Shown in pieces: positions 37,201 to 43,726 of a DNA stretch of 64,000 nt. The stretch is from positions 2,762,001-2,826,000 of the forward strand of contig NZ_CP115913.1 of assembly GCF_027938815.1 (NCBI RefSeq). Direction: 5' to 3'. Under the pieces are notes generated by a model. That model had not been told where the DNA came from and did not search any database. It saw only the letters and a program-made list of their open reading frames with translations. The position numbers and the translations under genes are program-made. Every line of letters begins with the position of its first letter. The first letter of the stretch is position 1. The stretch is from Oceanirhabdus sp. W0125-5. Lineage in GTDB: Bacteria; Bacillota; Clostridia; Clostridiales; Clostridiaceae.

Positions 37201-38108
37201 AATCAAAAGATGAAGATGGGGAATGTGAGATAATCAATACTTTAAATTATGAGTATCTAGATAATATTGAGAAAGTTACCAGTTCAACTCATAAGTTTTT
37301 TGTTAAATCAGGTAAAATAAACGTTAGAGTAATGCAGTTAAATGGACGTGCTTTCCCTAATGTTCCAGTGATTTTTACTGATATGTCTAGGAATATTGAA
37401 ATTAAAAAGATGACAAATAGTCAAGGTATGTGTAATGTAGAAAATATACCATCAGGAACTTATACTATTTCAATTCCTTTACCTGAGGCATTTGCCCCAG
37501 AAGCAGATAAGTCAAGAGAGGTTACATTGTCCTATAATGAATCTGAACACAACATAGAGTTTAAAATAAACAACAATGCTCAAATAATTAATAATGGTAT
37601 GTATATTAATAATAAATTTGTGGATAGTAACAAAGTTGTAAGAGGGTTCGATGCTCACTTAGCTGCTGAATTCCAGGTTTTCCATAAGCAGCCAAAGATT
37701 AGATTAATTCTTGCAAAAGAGATAAACAAAGTTGAATTGGAACTGTTAAGAGTTGATAGCAGTGGAAATTTAACTCCTGTTATTGGTGATTTAGAGGTAG
37801 AAGAGGTTAAGGAAAGTCATGAAGATGGCAATGGTATTATTGTTGAAACTACTGAAAATTTAGATATTAACGAAGGTAAAGTAGTCTTAGAAAAGATTAA
37901 CGACAAAAAAATAAGACTCAGAACATTAAAAATCGTAATACCACAAGCTGATGAAGAGTACAATTTTTATCTTTTAAAATATACTGTGTCGGTGCCAAAG
38001 CAAGTAAAAGCACGAACATTTTTACCGTACAATATTGAAGTAAATAATGTGAAAGGATCAAATCAGAATCCAGAGTTAGAAGTATTTGATATGCCAACTT
38101 TAGATTAA
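31218..38108 (+). CDS. Giant secreted protein with two von Willebrand A domains, putative pilus-tip adhesin
   Basis: 2296 residues. A signal peptide (1-36) leads to a first vWA domain with an intact MIDAS (D249-T-S251-G-S253, then ATNIGDG and LMTDG). A second vWA has a degenerate MIDAS (N661-T-S663-A-T665). Two modules beginning INILEVQP (about 1025) and VRVLQLTPP (about 1307) resemble DUF5057. Two tandem units of about 215 residues follow, each a cohesin/Ig-like domain (KYLIGDEATIRLQA, QYLVGDTAQITLKA) plus a carboxypeptidase-regulatory-like domain. No LPXTG or membrane anchor. GGGGGGG precedes the ATG. It follows pilD by 67 nt with no terminator. The PilY1 analogy (vWA tip adhesin) is inference. 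Confidence 0.75.
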   Translation: MKIYKHRNLLKKSISLFVALLMMINITFVMPSTVLAKSKVCTITCEKIIEKIINVDNAEEFQITLKINTNGYHLKFHTIEDVIAEEVEIIPNSSSASLYKNGTLKGTYTNEDTVFTELPDKNKLIFEYPNNGNVDVIEISYKIKRAEGIEAGTYETSKSTVLKHQHDMGRWSKECVHVFQQESVIFSEDETEEKNHENLITINRTIKGNSKKIYPGKEFELEYSIQPQPILKSEVEGSINNKEIVLVVDTSGSMNWDVDGNETEDDSKRRISIIKNVLQNFITNFESKEYENVKIGLVEYNEKGSIVLGLKNAKQIMTFIKSNDFDAEGATNIGDGLRNAFYMLDEDNGADKYIILMTDGMPTAYTVKNGTFKHAYYQGKKVGFFKNKSEEMINFSFLKSNDSTDYVTEDLEDEDVTYIVNSGLKDFKNNSLKYAKKIGELIDRKGKIKTFVVGFGNGVDSNINKQIANSANGIYRNALDKDDIEKIYEEFAKVIKADLTGKVNFEEAFPCSDSRVSIEVINQLNEQYPKGKNTEWLTIEGEKIKGELKNINYKLNDAGTHYVADEIKFTVSLKVNKSCTIYKDSSSSVEYILNESMNEKKFFDELNIDVNTEKRAISSVTRVFPNKTVEPSSEYELVYNIDGDEMEYDIEKPLDIVLLLNTSATMKSYIQGNNEGDKNKGKLIDAAKSFIDNLPEGKDIRVGVVRYYYKGEVVSELQNISFREDKRELTELIEEKIQRNKSGTNLGDGLRRAYQLLSNESNREKHLVILSDGYANVGIKEQQLGRDWDNVPYILDLEESVNNKIENYEFKFLPLNDNGKSFMEGYSDKRFEIGHEYVIGIAKEISKSQMKINSHIIHFERVEGLGNNEGAMVNNNEVASVLGITKEIAHGQKFYVVENENKLIKVFETVGKAIQDTLVFKKVYYEEKFPAGVELIDYPNGLTKNGSIDTGYTLKGNISGVNMRKVSPNSNLYKVEGQFTVKIKLDSTGKYDFVNGNVKYIDPADYEDVVQVNSGSINVGNKKLGSINILEVQPEGKFELNKGMFKDLVTNENKNAVNLVQMSMDQFICDIEKINGKYDIVYVGNKNNKYTHIGDKVDDVQHGEGLYGQEYYSENDITNRKAKDLKEFIESGQLTIFSDRVFNNNKTKLYSNFKAYEGNKDNFVVTNKLSETMKQINQLYDECNKRPILILSKANSPKDYVSEDSNSTTYEESKVMHFIFDLENINAIGNNEMPMNVKLYLDKNGDGFFREDEMVKQGEPRLNGRGYSLDYRLRDNFTGMMPWKLEVEDVKTGAKTYKTGYPAYKGEKLIVRVLQLTPPENTLDISSDMSSLLETEHYHIEVTNLSINQFNQYYPKNVGSIKTKLNGNYDMIIFGFNDAYGFEDLTNQNAIKAIKDFIKTEQSVMFTHDTFTFNINQESGWGVNLTKEFRDISGQSRYKDTNNPTELDAFGKKIIHDKLPNSNNPYGFTAEVLERAESVNFNNYDRYESTFKLNDSVITKYPYVLPDTLPVAQTHFQYYQLNLEDEDVVPWYTLNDNGNKRYDGRNYYYTYSKGNITYSGTGHTSPNGIEEEKFFINTMIKASRSANHAPTLEVINLDENKIVSKAQDDFQFTFIADDIDGDPLSGKVYVNGILVKTYDSGDIQHNQPETVIITKGDLDAILGDDEEFTIKIIVEDSKGAVVEKSSTLKYFDNPVLNLNIDKEPKYLIGDEATIRLQATPHKTSDNLSTMIQNISFSMNYDNSAIESIDDTNWNLSDVIFDTDINPEAQEKTFKFRLNKVGNYNVDNTLKYGYSNIDVGNQTINFSYPISVRAGIIDVGVVNSDGTAFGSVKVEVTKHGRNPVYYDTDENGVLILENQPSGKYTIALKYLDDKYIGENLDRNISKTIELSYENYHEEVKLELIDSDKVGLDIVSQGGNQYLVGDTAQITLKAIAHNNDEKIETNIRNIEHSMSFDSNLLELTTADNNWDLNNVHVNGSSIGSNKEQTKVLNFKIKSKDEDGECEIINTLNYEYLDNIEKVTSSTHKFFVKSGKINVRVMQLNGRAFPNVPVIFTDMSRNIEIKKMTNSQGMCNVENIPSGTYTISIPLPEAFAPEADKSREVTLSYNESEHNIEFKINNNAQIINNGMYINNKFVDSNKVVRGFDAHLAAEFQVFHKQPKIRLILAKEINKVELELLRVDSSGNLTPVIGDLEVEEVKESHEDGNGIIVETTENLDINEGKVVLEKINDKKIRLRTLKIVIPQADEEYNFYLLKYTVSVPKQVKARTFLPYNIEVNNVKGSNQNPELEVFDMPTLD

Positions 38109-38126
38109 GAAAATATGATTAAATAT

Positions 38127-38175
38127 TGAGGTACAGATGATTAAAATCTGTACCTCAGACTGTTTAAACAGTCTG
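38127..38175 (+). terminator. Overlapping double hairpin after the vWA gene
   Basis: TGAGGTACAGAT/ATCTGTACCTCA (12 bp, 7-nt loop) is followed at once by a perfect 20-bp palindrome (38156-38175, CAGACTGTTT and its complement) sharing its first CA. The hairpins are mutually exclusive at their junction. There is no U-run, so termination may depend on the second structure. Confidence 0.6.
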
Positions 38176-38436
38176 ATATTCTAAAGAAAGGTAAGAGAGC
38201 GATATAAGGTAATCTTGAATTTTAGAAAGAAATATGCTATACATGTGGTCATTTTGTGTAGAATATTATATAATATATATGTTACGAAATTGTTAACTAT
38301 TAGTCGGCTTAAAATTTAGTTCATCTTTTGCTTCGAAAATTTGAGTGGTTCTATCACTTTTTGAAACGAATATAGAAGAAGTTAATTTTAAACGATTACT
38401 AAATTTTTTACAATTACTAAAATTGGAGAAAAAGCT
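38176..38436. other. Intergenic region before the AEC transporter gene
   Basis: About 260 nt of AT-rich DNA. A TATAAT box at 38269-38274 has only a weak -35 candidate (TGGTCA, 17 bp upstream). No gene, riboswitch or repeat copy is apparent. Confidence 0.4.
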
Positions 38437-39351
38437 ATGAACAATGTTGATATTAATACTGCTGTATTAATTTTATTTTTTATAATTATTGTTGGATATA
38501 TTGCCAGAAAAACTAATATAATTACAAGAGAGTTGAATAAAGGGTTATCAGGTTTATTAGTGAATGTTACATTGCCTCTATTGATAATCTCATCTTTTAA
38601 TAGAGAATATGATTCAAAGCTTATGGAGAATGGAACCAAAATACTTATCTTCGCTTTTCTAATACATATCTTTTTGTTTCTATTGGGACAAGTCTTCTAT
38701 ATCAAGAATGAAGAGAGTAAGAAGAAAGTTCTGATTTTTTATGGTACTTTCTCAAATACAGGGTTTATGGGATTTCCTATACTTGGTAGCATATATGGTG
38801 ATACTGGAATCTTCTATGCTGCTATATTTAATATTGCCTTTAATCTGCTGGTTTGGACATTAGGTGTAAGTATATTTACAGGTGAGAGGGATTTAAAGTC
38901 TATAAGAAAAGTAATTGTAAATCCATCTTTTATTGCTGTAATTATAGGTATTATTATATTTAGATTCTCTATTCCACTTCCTAAGGCTATTTTCGGTGCT
39001 GTTGAGTTAGTTGGACATACCACAACCCCACTATCTATGATAATAATTGGTGCAATGCTTGCGGAAATGAAAGTTTATGAAATTTTTACTGATTTATCTA
39101 TTTATTATGGCTCATTTATTAGATTGTTACTTATTCCTATGATACTTTATTATATTATGAGTATTTTAGGTGTTGAAGAACAGATAAGAAATATATGCAT
39201 AATCTTAGAAGCTATGCCTGCAGCAGTGACCACTGCAATCGTAGCAGAAAAATACGAGGGTAATGCTCTTTATGCATCACAGAGTATCTTTATAACTAAT
39301 ATTATTTGTTTGATCACAATTCCGTTTATAATATCCTTTTTAGGGGTTTAA
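38437..39351 (+). CDS. AEC-family (auxin efflux carrier-like) transporter
   Basis: 304 residues with about ten hydrophobic helices in two inverted halves, typical of the AEC/BASS-related fold. Conserved points are the TLPLLIISSF segment in the first half and the AMPAAVTTAIVAEKYEG segment in the second. Bacterial members export or import small organic anions such as malate or malonate; the substrate is not readable here. GGAG precedes the ATG by 8-9 nt. Confidence 0.85.
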   Translation: MNNVDINTAVLILFFIIIVGYIARKTNIITRELNKGLSGLLVNVTLPLLIISSFNREYDSKLMENGTKILIFAFLIHIFLFLLGQVFYIKNEESKKKVLIFYGTFSNTGFMGFPILGSIYGDTGIFYAAIFNIAFNLLVWTLGVSIFTGERDLKSIRKVIVNPSFIAVIIGIIIFRFSIPLPKAIFGAVELVGHTTTPLSMIIIGAMLAEMKVYEIFTDLSIYYGSFIRLLLIPMILYYIMSILGVEEQIRNICIILEAMPAAVTTAIVAEKYEGNALYASQSIFITNIICLITIPFIISFLGV

Positions 39352-39395
39352 TATATACATAATTTAAGATTAAAAATTATAAGGAGTTGAGGGAT

Positions 39396-40058
39396 ATGAA
39401 ATTAAAGGATTTTTTATGGGCATTAGTTCTAGTGTTATTAGGGGCATTTTTAGCGGTTCCGCAAACAAGGGAGATTTTTGAAACATTAACATCACAGCAT
39501 CCATATTTAATGGGTTTTGTTAAAGTATCAATACTTGCAACTATGGGTGAATTACTAGCAAGTAGAATTGCAAAAGGTGAATTTATTAAACCAATCGGAG
39601 TTTTCTGGAAGTTCATTGTTTGGGGATTCTTTGGTATAGCATTCGCTGTTGTATTTAAAATTTTTGGTGCTGGTACAGTAGCTGCAGCAGAAAAAGGGTT
39701 GCTGCCTACATGGGAAAATGCTTCAGTTAACAAGGTTTCAATAGCACTTTTAACAAGTTTCTTTATGAATACAGCATTTGCACCAACATTTATGGCTCTA
39801 CATAGAATACTTGATACCTTTATTGAACTTGGAGATGGTAAGATTAATAAAATCTTCAAAGTGAGTTTAGTGGATGTATGTGAGGAAGTTGATTGGTATG
39901 GATATGTTAGCTTTGTTATATTGAAAACAGTTCCTTTCTTCTGGATTCCTGCTCATACAATTACATTTATGTTGCCTGAACAATATAGAGTATTAATGGC
40001 AGCAATGTTATCTATTGCGTTAGGTGCAATACTTGCTTACTCAAAAAGAAAGAAATAG
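39396..40058 (+). CDS. Mpv17/PMP22-like membrane protein
   Basis: 220 residues with four to five transmembrane helices. The C-terminal pattern FFWIPAHTITFMLPEQYRVLMAAMLSIALG echoes the W-x-P-x(3)-[IN]-x-F-x(2)-P-x(3)-R signature of the Mpv17/PMP22 family, which I know mainly from mitochondria and peroxisomes but which also occurs in clostridia. No enzymatic residues are evident. The ATG at 39396 is 9 nt after AAGGAG. Physiological role unknown. Confidence 0.55.
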   Translation: MKLKDFLWALVLVLLGAFLAVPQTREIFETLTSQHPYLMGFVKVSILATMGELLASRIAKGEFIKPIGVFWKFIVWGFFGIAFAVVFKIFGAGTVAAAEKGLLPTWENASVNKVSIALLTSFFMNTAFAPTFMALHRILDTFIELGDGKINKIFKVSLVDVCEEVDWYGYVSFVILKTVPFFWIPAHTITFMLPEQYRVLMAAMLSIALGAILAYSKRKK

Positions 40059-40140
40059 AAAAGACATAAAGAAGAATGTATAAAATATGCATGTTTTTGC
40101 TATAAAGGATATATAAATATATTTAGGAAAAGATAAGTAT

Positions 40141-40287
40141 ATGTTAAATAATATTTGCATTATACTAACTAAAATGAAAAATCCATGGTGGGTATACCTA
40201 ATAATAATCGCAGCTATTGGAATGCCTTTTAACCTAGTGAATATGTACATAAGGATGAATAAGAAAGATAAAAATAAAAAAAAGTAG
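40141..40287 (+). CDS. Small single-pass membrane protein
   Basis: 48-codon frame too short for routine calling: MLNNICIILTKMKNPWWVYL, then IIIAAIGMPFNLV and a lysine-rich tail. One hydrophobic helix with a tryptophan pair at the interface and a positive C-terminus looks like a genuine small membrane protein. It ends 10 nt before the M23 peptidase gene, so it may belong with the peptidase-bactofilin pair. The ribosome-binding site (AGGAAAAG, about 10 nt upstream) is mediocre; the internal ATG (residue 12) is an alternative start. Confidence 0.45.
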   Translation: MLNNICIILTKMKNPWWVYLIIIAAIGMPFNLVNMYIRMNKKDKNKKK

Positions 40288-40297
40288 GGGGAATCCT

Positions 40298-41206
40298 GTG
40301 GGGAAACAATTAAAAGTAAGAAAAAACAAGAAATATACTGTTATGATAATTCCCCGACGGGGTGGAAAAATTAAAGAGATTAACACAACTGTAGTGGGTG
40401 TTTGGATGTTAATAATTTTTTTTATTGGATTCATATCTTATACTGCATTTGTGACTTATGTTAATAGAGCCGCAGCGAGTAAAAGAAGAAGCTTAAAGTA
40501 TAAGGTCGCAGAACAAGAAGAAAGAATAGAAGAACTAAAACAGCAGCTTTATGCTCTTGAAAATGTAAATGGAGAGCTGTTAGGTGAAAATAGAGATTTA
40601 CTAGAAGAAAAATTGGAAATGAACTCAAAGATTGAAGAGATAACTGAGATGGAAAAAATTCTTGCTGAAGCATTAAATGATAATAATCTTAAGAGGAAAT
40701 ATTCTGAGATTGGTCAATATGCATTTGCAGATTATACAGAGGCTTTTGGTGAGAAAATAAAAGCTACAGTTGACCTGGTTGAAAAAGTAAAACAGCAATC
40801 GAAGCTCTTAAGCCGCATCCCAAGTAGATTACCAGCTAGTGGAACCATTACTAGCTATTTTGGAAGGAGAACTCATCCTGTAACAGGTGAACTTGAAAAA
40901 ATGCATAAGGGAATAGATATAGGAGGTTACACAGGAGCACCAATATATGCAACTGCAGATGGTGTTGTAACATTTGCTGGATACCACAGTGGATTTGGTA
41001 AACTGGTTATTATAGATCATCAGAATGGTTATGAAACATATTATGCTCATAATTCAAGTTTACTTGTAAGCGAAGGTGAATATGTTAAAAGAGACACTCA
41101 AATTGCAAAGATGGGTAGCACTGGTTTATCCACAGGAACTCATAGTCATTTTGAGGTCAGGTATTTTGGTACATCTGTCAATCCATTAAAAATAATAAAT
41201 GATTAA
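40298..41206 (+). CDS. Membrane-anchored M23 (LytM) peptidase
   Basis: 302 residues: a basic cytoplasmic tail, one transmembrane helix (about 32-55), a coiled coil (60-115) and a C-terminal LytM/M23 zinc endopeptidase domain. Metal ligands are visible in MHKGIDIGG (H and D) and in HSHFE; YYAHNS matches the conserved active-site histidine segment. It would cut peptide cross-bridges in peptidoglycan. GTG start after AGGGGGAA. It lies 12 nt before a bactofilin gene, a conserved pairing in which the bactofilin scaffolds the peptidase at a defined cell site. Confidence 0.9.
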   Translation: MGKQLKVRKNKKYTVMIIPRRGGKIKEINTTVVGVWMLIIFFIGFISYTAFVTYVNRAAASKRRSLKYKVAEQEERIEELKQQLYALENVNGELLGENRDLLEEKLEMNSKIEEITEMEKILAEALNDNNLKRKYSEIGQYAFADYTEAFGEKIKATVDLVEKVKQQSKLLSRIPSRLPASGTITSYFGRRTHPVTGELEKMHKGIDIGGYTGAPIYATADGVVTFAGYHSGFGKLVIIDHQNGYETYYAHNSSLLVSEGEYVKRDTQIAKMGSTGLSTGTHSHFEVRYFGTSVNPLKIIND

Positions 41207-41218
41207 AGGGGGATTCAA

Positions 41219-41641
41219 ATGTTTGGTAATAAAAAAAGTACAACAACAAATCATCATAGTGATAAGTTTGACACAATAATTGCTAACAATACTTCAATGT
41301 CTGGAAACATAAACTCAGAGGGTAATGTAAGAATTGATGGTTCTTATAAAGGCGATATAGAATCTTATGGAGAAGTTGTAATAGGTGATAATGGTTTTGT
41401 AAAAGGAAACATAAAAGCTCAATCAATTTGTGTATCAGGTAAGGTAGACGGAAATATTGAATGTGATGGATTATTAGAAATATACAGCCATGGAGTAGTA
41501 GATGGAGATATCATTGTTAAGAGTCTCTCAATAGTTGAAGGTGGAATTTTTAATGGCAAATGTAATATGGGAGCTATGAATTCTAATAGAAATTTTGAAG
41601 ATAAAAATGATAACGAAACAATTGAAATAATGGAAGAGTAA
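41219..41641 (+). CDS. Bactofilin
   Basis: 140-residue polymer-forming protein. The central right-handed beta-helix is visible as a repeating G-x-[IV]-x-[GS] pattern (GNVRIDGSYKGDIESYGEVVIGDNGFVKGNI ... ), flanked by disordered tails. Bactofilins self-assemble without nucleotide and position cell-wall enzymes, here most likely the M23 peptidase directly upstream. RBS GGGGGA. Confidence 0.9.
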   Translation: MFGNKKSTTTNHHSDKFDTIIANNTSMSGNINSEGNVRIDGSYKGDIESYGEVVIGDNGFVKGNIKAQSICVSGKVDGNIECDGLLEIYSHGVVDGDIIVKSLSIVEGGIFNGKCNMGAMNSNRNFEDKNDNETIEIMEE

Positions 41642-41650
41642 ATAAAACAT

Positions 41651-41904
41651 AATTGATAATGTAGAATGTATAATGGAGAATGAATGACATTTCACTCTGT
41701 GAAATTTTAATTCTGTTGTTACTAGTACAAAAATACGGTTACTTGTTTCATTAAGAATGAAACGTTGTATTTTAAATACAATGTTTTATTAGAGATAAAA
41801 CAAGTAAAATCCTATTTTCTAAAGAACAATAAAATGTAGCTTCTCATGTAAGTGAGAAGCATCCATCATTCTCCATTATCCATTATCAATTCTACATTTG
41901 TTTT
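41651..41904 (+). repeat. Intergenic hairpin repeat, copy B
   Basis: Full copy with AATGTAGAATG-type arms at both ends. Left hairpin ATTTCAC-TCT-GTGAAAT (41689-41705); right hairpin GCTTCTCA/TGAGAAGC (41839-41860) followed by CATCCATC. The left stem differs from copies A and C at one base pair on both strands (CTC/GAG to CAC/GTG), a compensatory change. A further hairpin AGCACGC/GCGTGCT with a T run (41907-41928) follows. The copy lies between convergent genes. Confidence 0.85.
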
Positions 41905-41925
41905 TAAGCACGCATTGCGTGCTTT

Positions 41926-42777
41926 TTATGATATTGGTAAGAATATTTCAGTTGGACTTAAAACTTCAGGGTTTTTATAAGTAACGTAATCAGTTGTATA
42001 GAAATCATAGGATCTAACACATAAATTTGTAGTTGGTAGCCATTTACCATATATATAATCAAATGTATCTTTACATTTATAAGTTGAATCATTATGAGTA
42101 AAGTTTGCATATTCACCTTTAGGAATTGTTTTAACAACCATACCTTCAGGGATTATATCTAAGTTTTCAACTTGAAAAGCACATAGATGAGTGAATTCTA
42201 TTGAGCCATCTTCATATTCAATATAATCAGTACTATAATCTTCAAAAGCAACTAAAAAATTTGGATTTATTATATTAGGTATTTCATCTTTTCTGGTAAT
42301 TAATGCATCCCACAAATGGCTTAATCTACCATCACCAGGGGTTACGCGACCTTCCACTCCTATTAAATACATCTCATCTTTATGAACTAATTTTGGTATC
42401 ATATCCAACTCTCCTTCTATATTTGGGGTTATTTTTTCGAATAAATCAACTCTAATGTTGGCTTGTCTACATTTACGTGGGGAAATACCAAACTCTTTTT
42501 TAAATGCTCTGCTAAAGGCTTCACTGGATTCAAATCCATAGTCGAATGCCATATCAATAATTTTATCATCTGATTTTAAGAGTCTTTGTACTGATTTAGA
42601 AAGGCGCCGTTTTCTAATATAAGTACCTGATGAAAATTTAACTATCGAAGAAAAAATTCTATGATAATGAAACTTTGAGAAACCTGCTCTCTGAGCTAGG
42701 AGTTCTGTAGTAAGTTCATGAGTGATATTATCTTCAATATAGTTAATAGAATCATTGATAATCTTTAAATAGTCCAT
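41926..42777 (-). CDS. AraC-family regulator with GyrI-like effector domain
   Basis: 283 residues. The N-terminal about 105 residues form the two helix-turn-helix AraC domain (LAQRAGFSKFHYHRIF and AFDYGFESSEAFSRAFKKEFGISPRKCR). The C-terminal half is a GyrI/Rob-like small-molecule binding domain (VEGRVTPGDGRLSHLWDAL ... IPKGEYANFTHND). Such regulators usually control multidrug or detoxification genes. No obvious target lies beside it. The ATG follows TTGGAGGA. Confidence 0.9.
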   Translation of the reverse strand: MDYLKIINDSINYIEDNITHELTTELLAQRAGFSKFHYHRIFSSIVKFSSGTYIRKRRLSKSVQRLLKSDDKIIDMAFDYGFESSEAFSRAFKKEFGISPRKCRQANIRVDLFEKITPNIEGELDMIPKLVHKDEMYLIGVEGRVTPGDGRLSHLWDALITRKDEIPNIINPNFLVAFEDYSTDYIEYEDGSIEFTHLCAFQVENLDIIPEGMVVKTIPKGEYANFTHNDSTYKCKDTFDYIYGKWLPTTNLCVRSYDFYTTDYVTYKNPEVLSPTEIFLPIS

Positions 42778-42903
42778 GGTAATCCTCCAACATTATGTGA
42801 TTTATAAATAAATTATAATATAGAAAAAAAGGTTAAAAATGATAATTTTTGCTATGTTTATTATAAAATACTCAATAGTTAAGAGCAATATTTATACGCA
42901 AAT

Positions 42904-42932
42904 AAAGACCCTACGTTTAATGTATGGGTCTT
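42904..42932 (-). terminator. Terminator of the small 48-codon gene
   Basis: On the minus strand, AAGACCCATAC/GTAGGGTCTT with one mismatch and a 7-nt loop, then TTATTTG. It lies 22 nt after the stop codon. Confidence 0.65.
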
Positions 42933-42953
42933 GAAGAATTAAACAATGTGTTT

Positions 42954-43100
42954 TTACTTTTTCATGTTTTTTCTAGAAGGTACAAGTTCCTGCTCTTTAT
43001 AGCCTGATTTTGAAGTCATACTATCATGTGATTGATGTTGTCTTGCTACATTCTCAAGTTGTGTTTGAGGTGTACTCATTTTCTTTTGTTTATTATTCAT
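42954..43100 (-). CDS. Small hydrophilic protein of unknown function
   Basis: 48 codons: MNNKQKKMSTPQTQLENVAR, then QHQSHDSMTSKSGYKEQELV and PSRKNMKK. A perfect AAGGAGG lies 5 nt before the ATG and a terminator follows, so it looks like a real single gene despite its size. It is Gln/Ser/Lys-rich with no hydrophobic segment. That composition resembles small spore or stress proteins, but I recognise no family. Confidence 0.7.
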   Translation of the reverse strand: MNNKQKKMSTPQTQLENVARQHQSHDSMTSKSGYKEQELVPSRKNMKK

Positions 43101-43175
43101 AAGAACCTCCTTATAAGAAATTTTAATCTTTATTAGTATTTGATTATAAGGAGAATAAATTCAAGGAAAACAATG

Positions 43176-43649
43176 TTAGCAAGCTTTTAAAGAATTAATA
43201 TGATCATCTAAAAGTCTTTTATTCATGTCATATACATATTCCGGTCTTCTTACATAGGCATCTTCGTTTATAAAATTTAATGAAAATACGTAAGAATCTT
43301 TGAGCGCAATTCTTAACCCTAAATTTCTGATATATATGAAATCTTTTTCTGCTACTTCAGTATTTAAATCTTCAAATTTTGAAATCTTTTTAATATCAGT
43401 AAGTTTGAATTCTTTCAAAACTTCCAGCTTCTTTTTTGAATGCTTGCAGAGAAGCGCTACGTTGGATTTCTTATCGATAAATAGAGAGTGTTCCATTTTC
43501 CCTTTCTCGTTTATACTGATAAGTTTTTCGGTTAATGTGAAATTCTTAGGAAAAATTGAAGCTGCTTTTGGTGGAAAATAAAAGTTGAATATTGATTTTA
43601 GTATTACAACAAGAAAAAAGACAGCTAGAAGAATTAAGATAAACAACAT
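43176..43649 (-). CDS. Membrane-anchored hypothetical protein
   Basis: 157 residues with one N-terminal transmembrane helix (about 2-24) and a cytoplasmic alpha/beta domain (MEHSLFIDKKSNVALLC ... IKKISKFEDL) that looks like a small sensor or PH-like fold. The ATG at 43649 is 6 nt after AGAGGTG. I do not recognise a family. Confidence 0.6.
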   Translation of the reverse strand: MLFILILLAVFFLVVILKSIFNFYFPPKAASIFPKNFTLTEKLISINEKGKMEHSLFIDKKSNVALLCKHSKKKLEVLKEFKLTDIKKISKFEDLNTEVAEKDFIYIRNLGLRIALKDSYVFSLNFINEDAYVRRPEYVYDMNKRLLDDHINSLKAC

Positions 43650-43685
43650 AGTAATCACCTCTTTTAATTAAGTTTATGTAAAGAA

Positions 43686-43720
43686 ATCAGGAATCAAAGA
43701 ATGATTCCTGATAATTTTTT
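43686..43720. terminator. Bidirectional terminator after nhaC
   Basis: ATCAGGAATCA/TGATTCCTGAT, an 11-bp stem with a 5-nt loop, 14 nt after the nhaC stop. On the plus strand it is followed by AATTTTTTT and on the minus strand by TTCTTTAC. Confidence 0.75.
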
Positions 43721-43726
43721 TAACTA

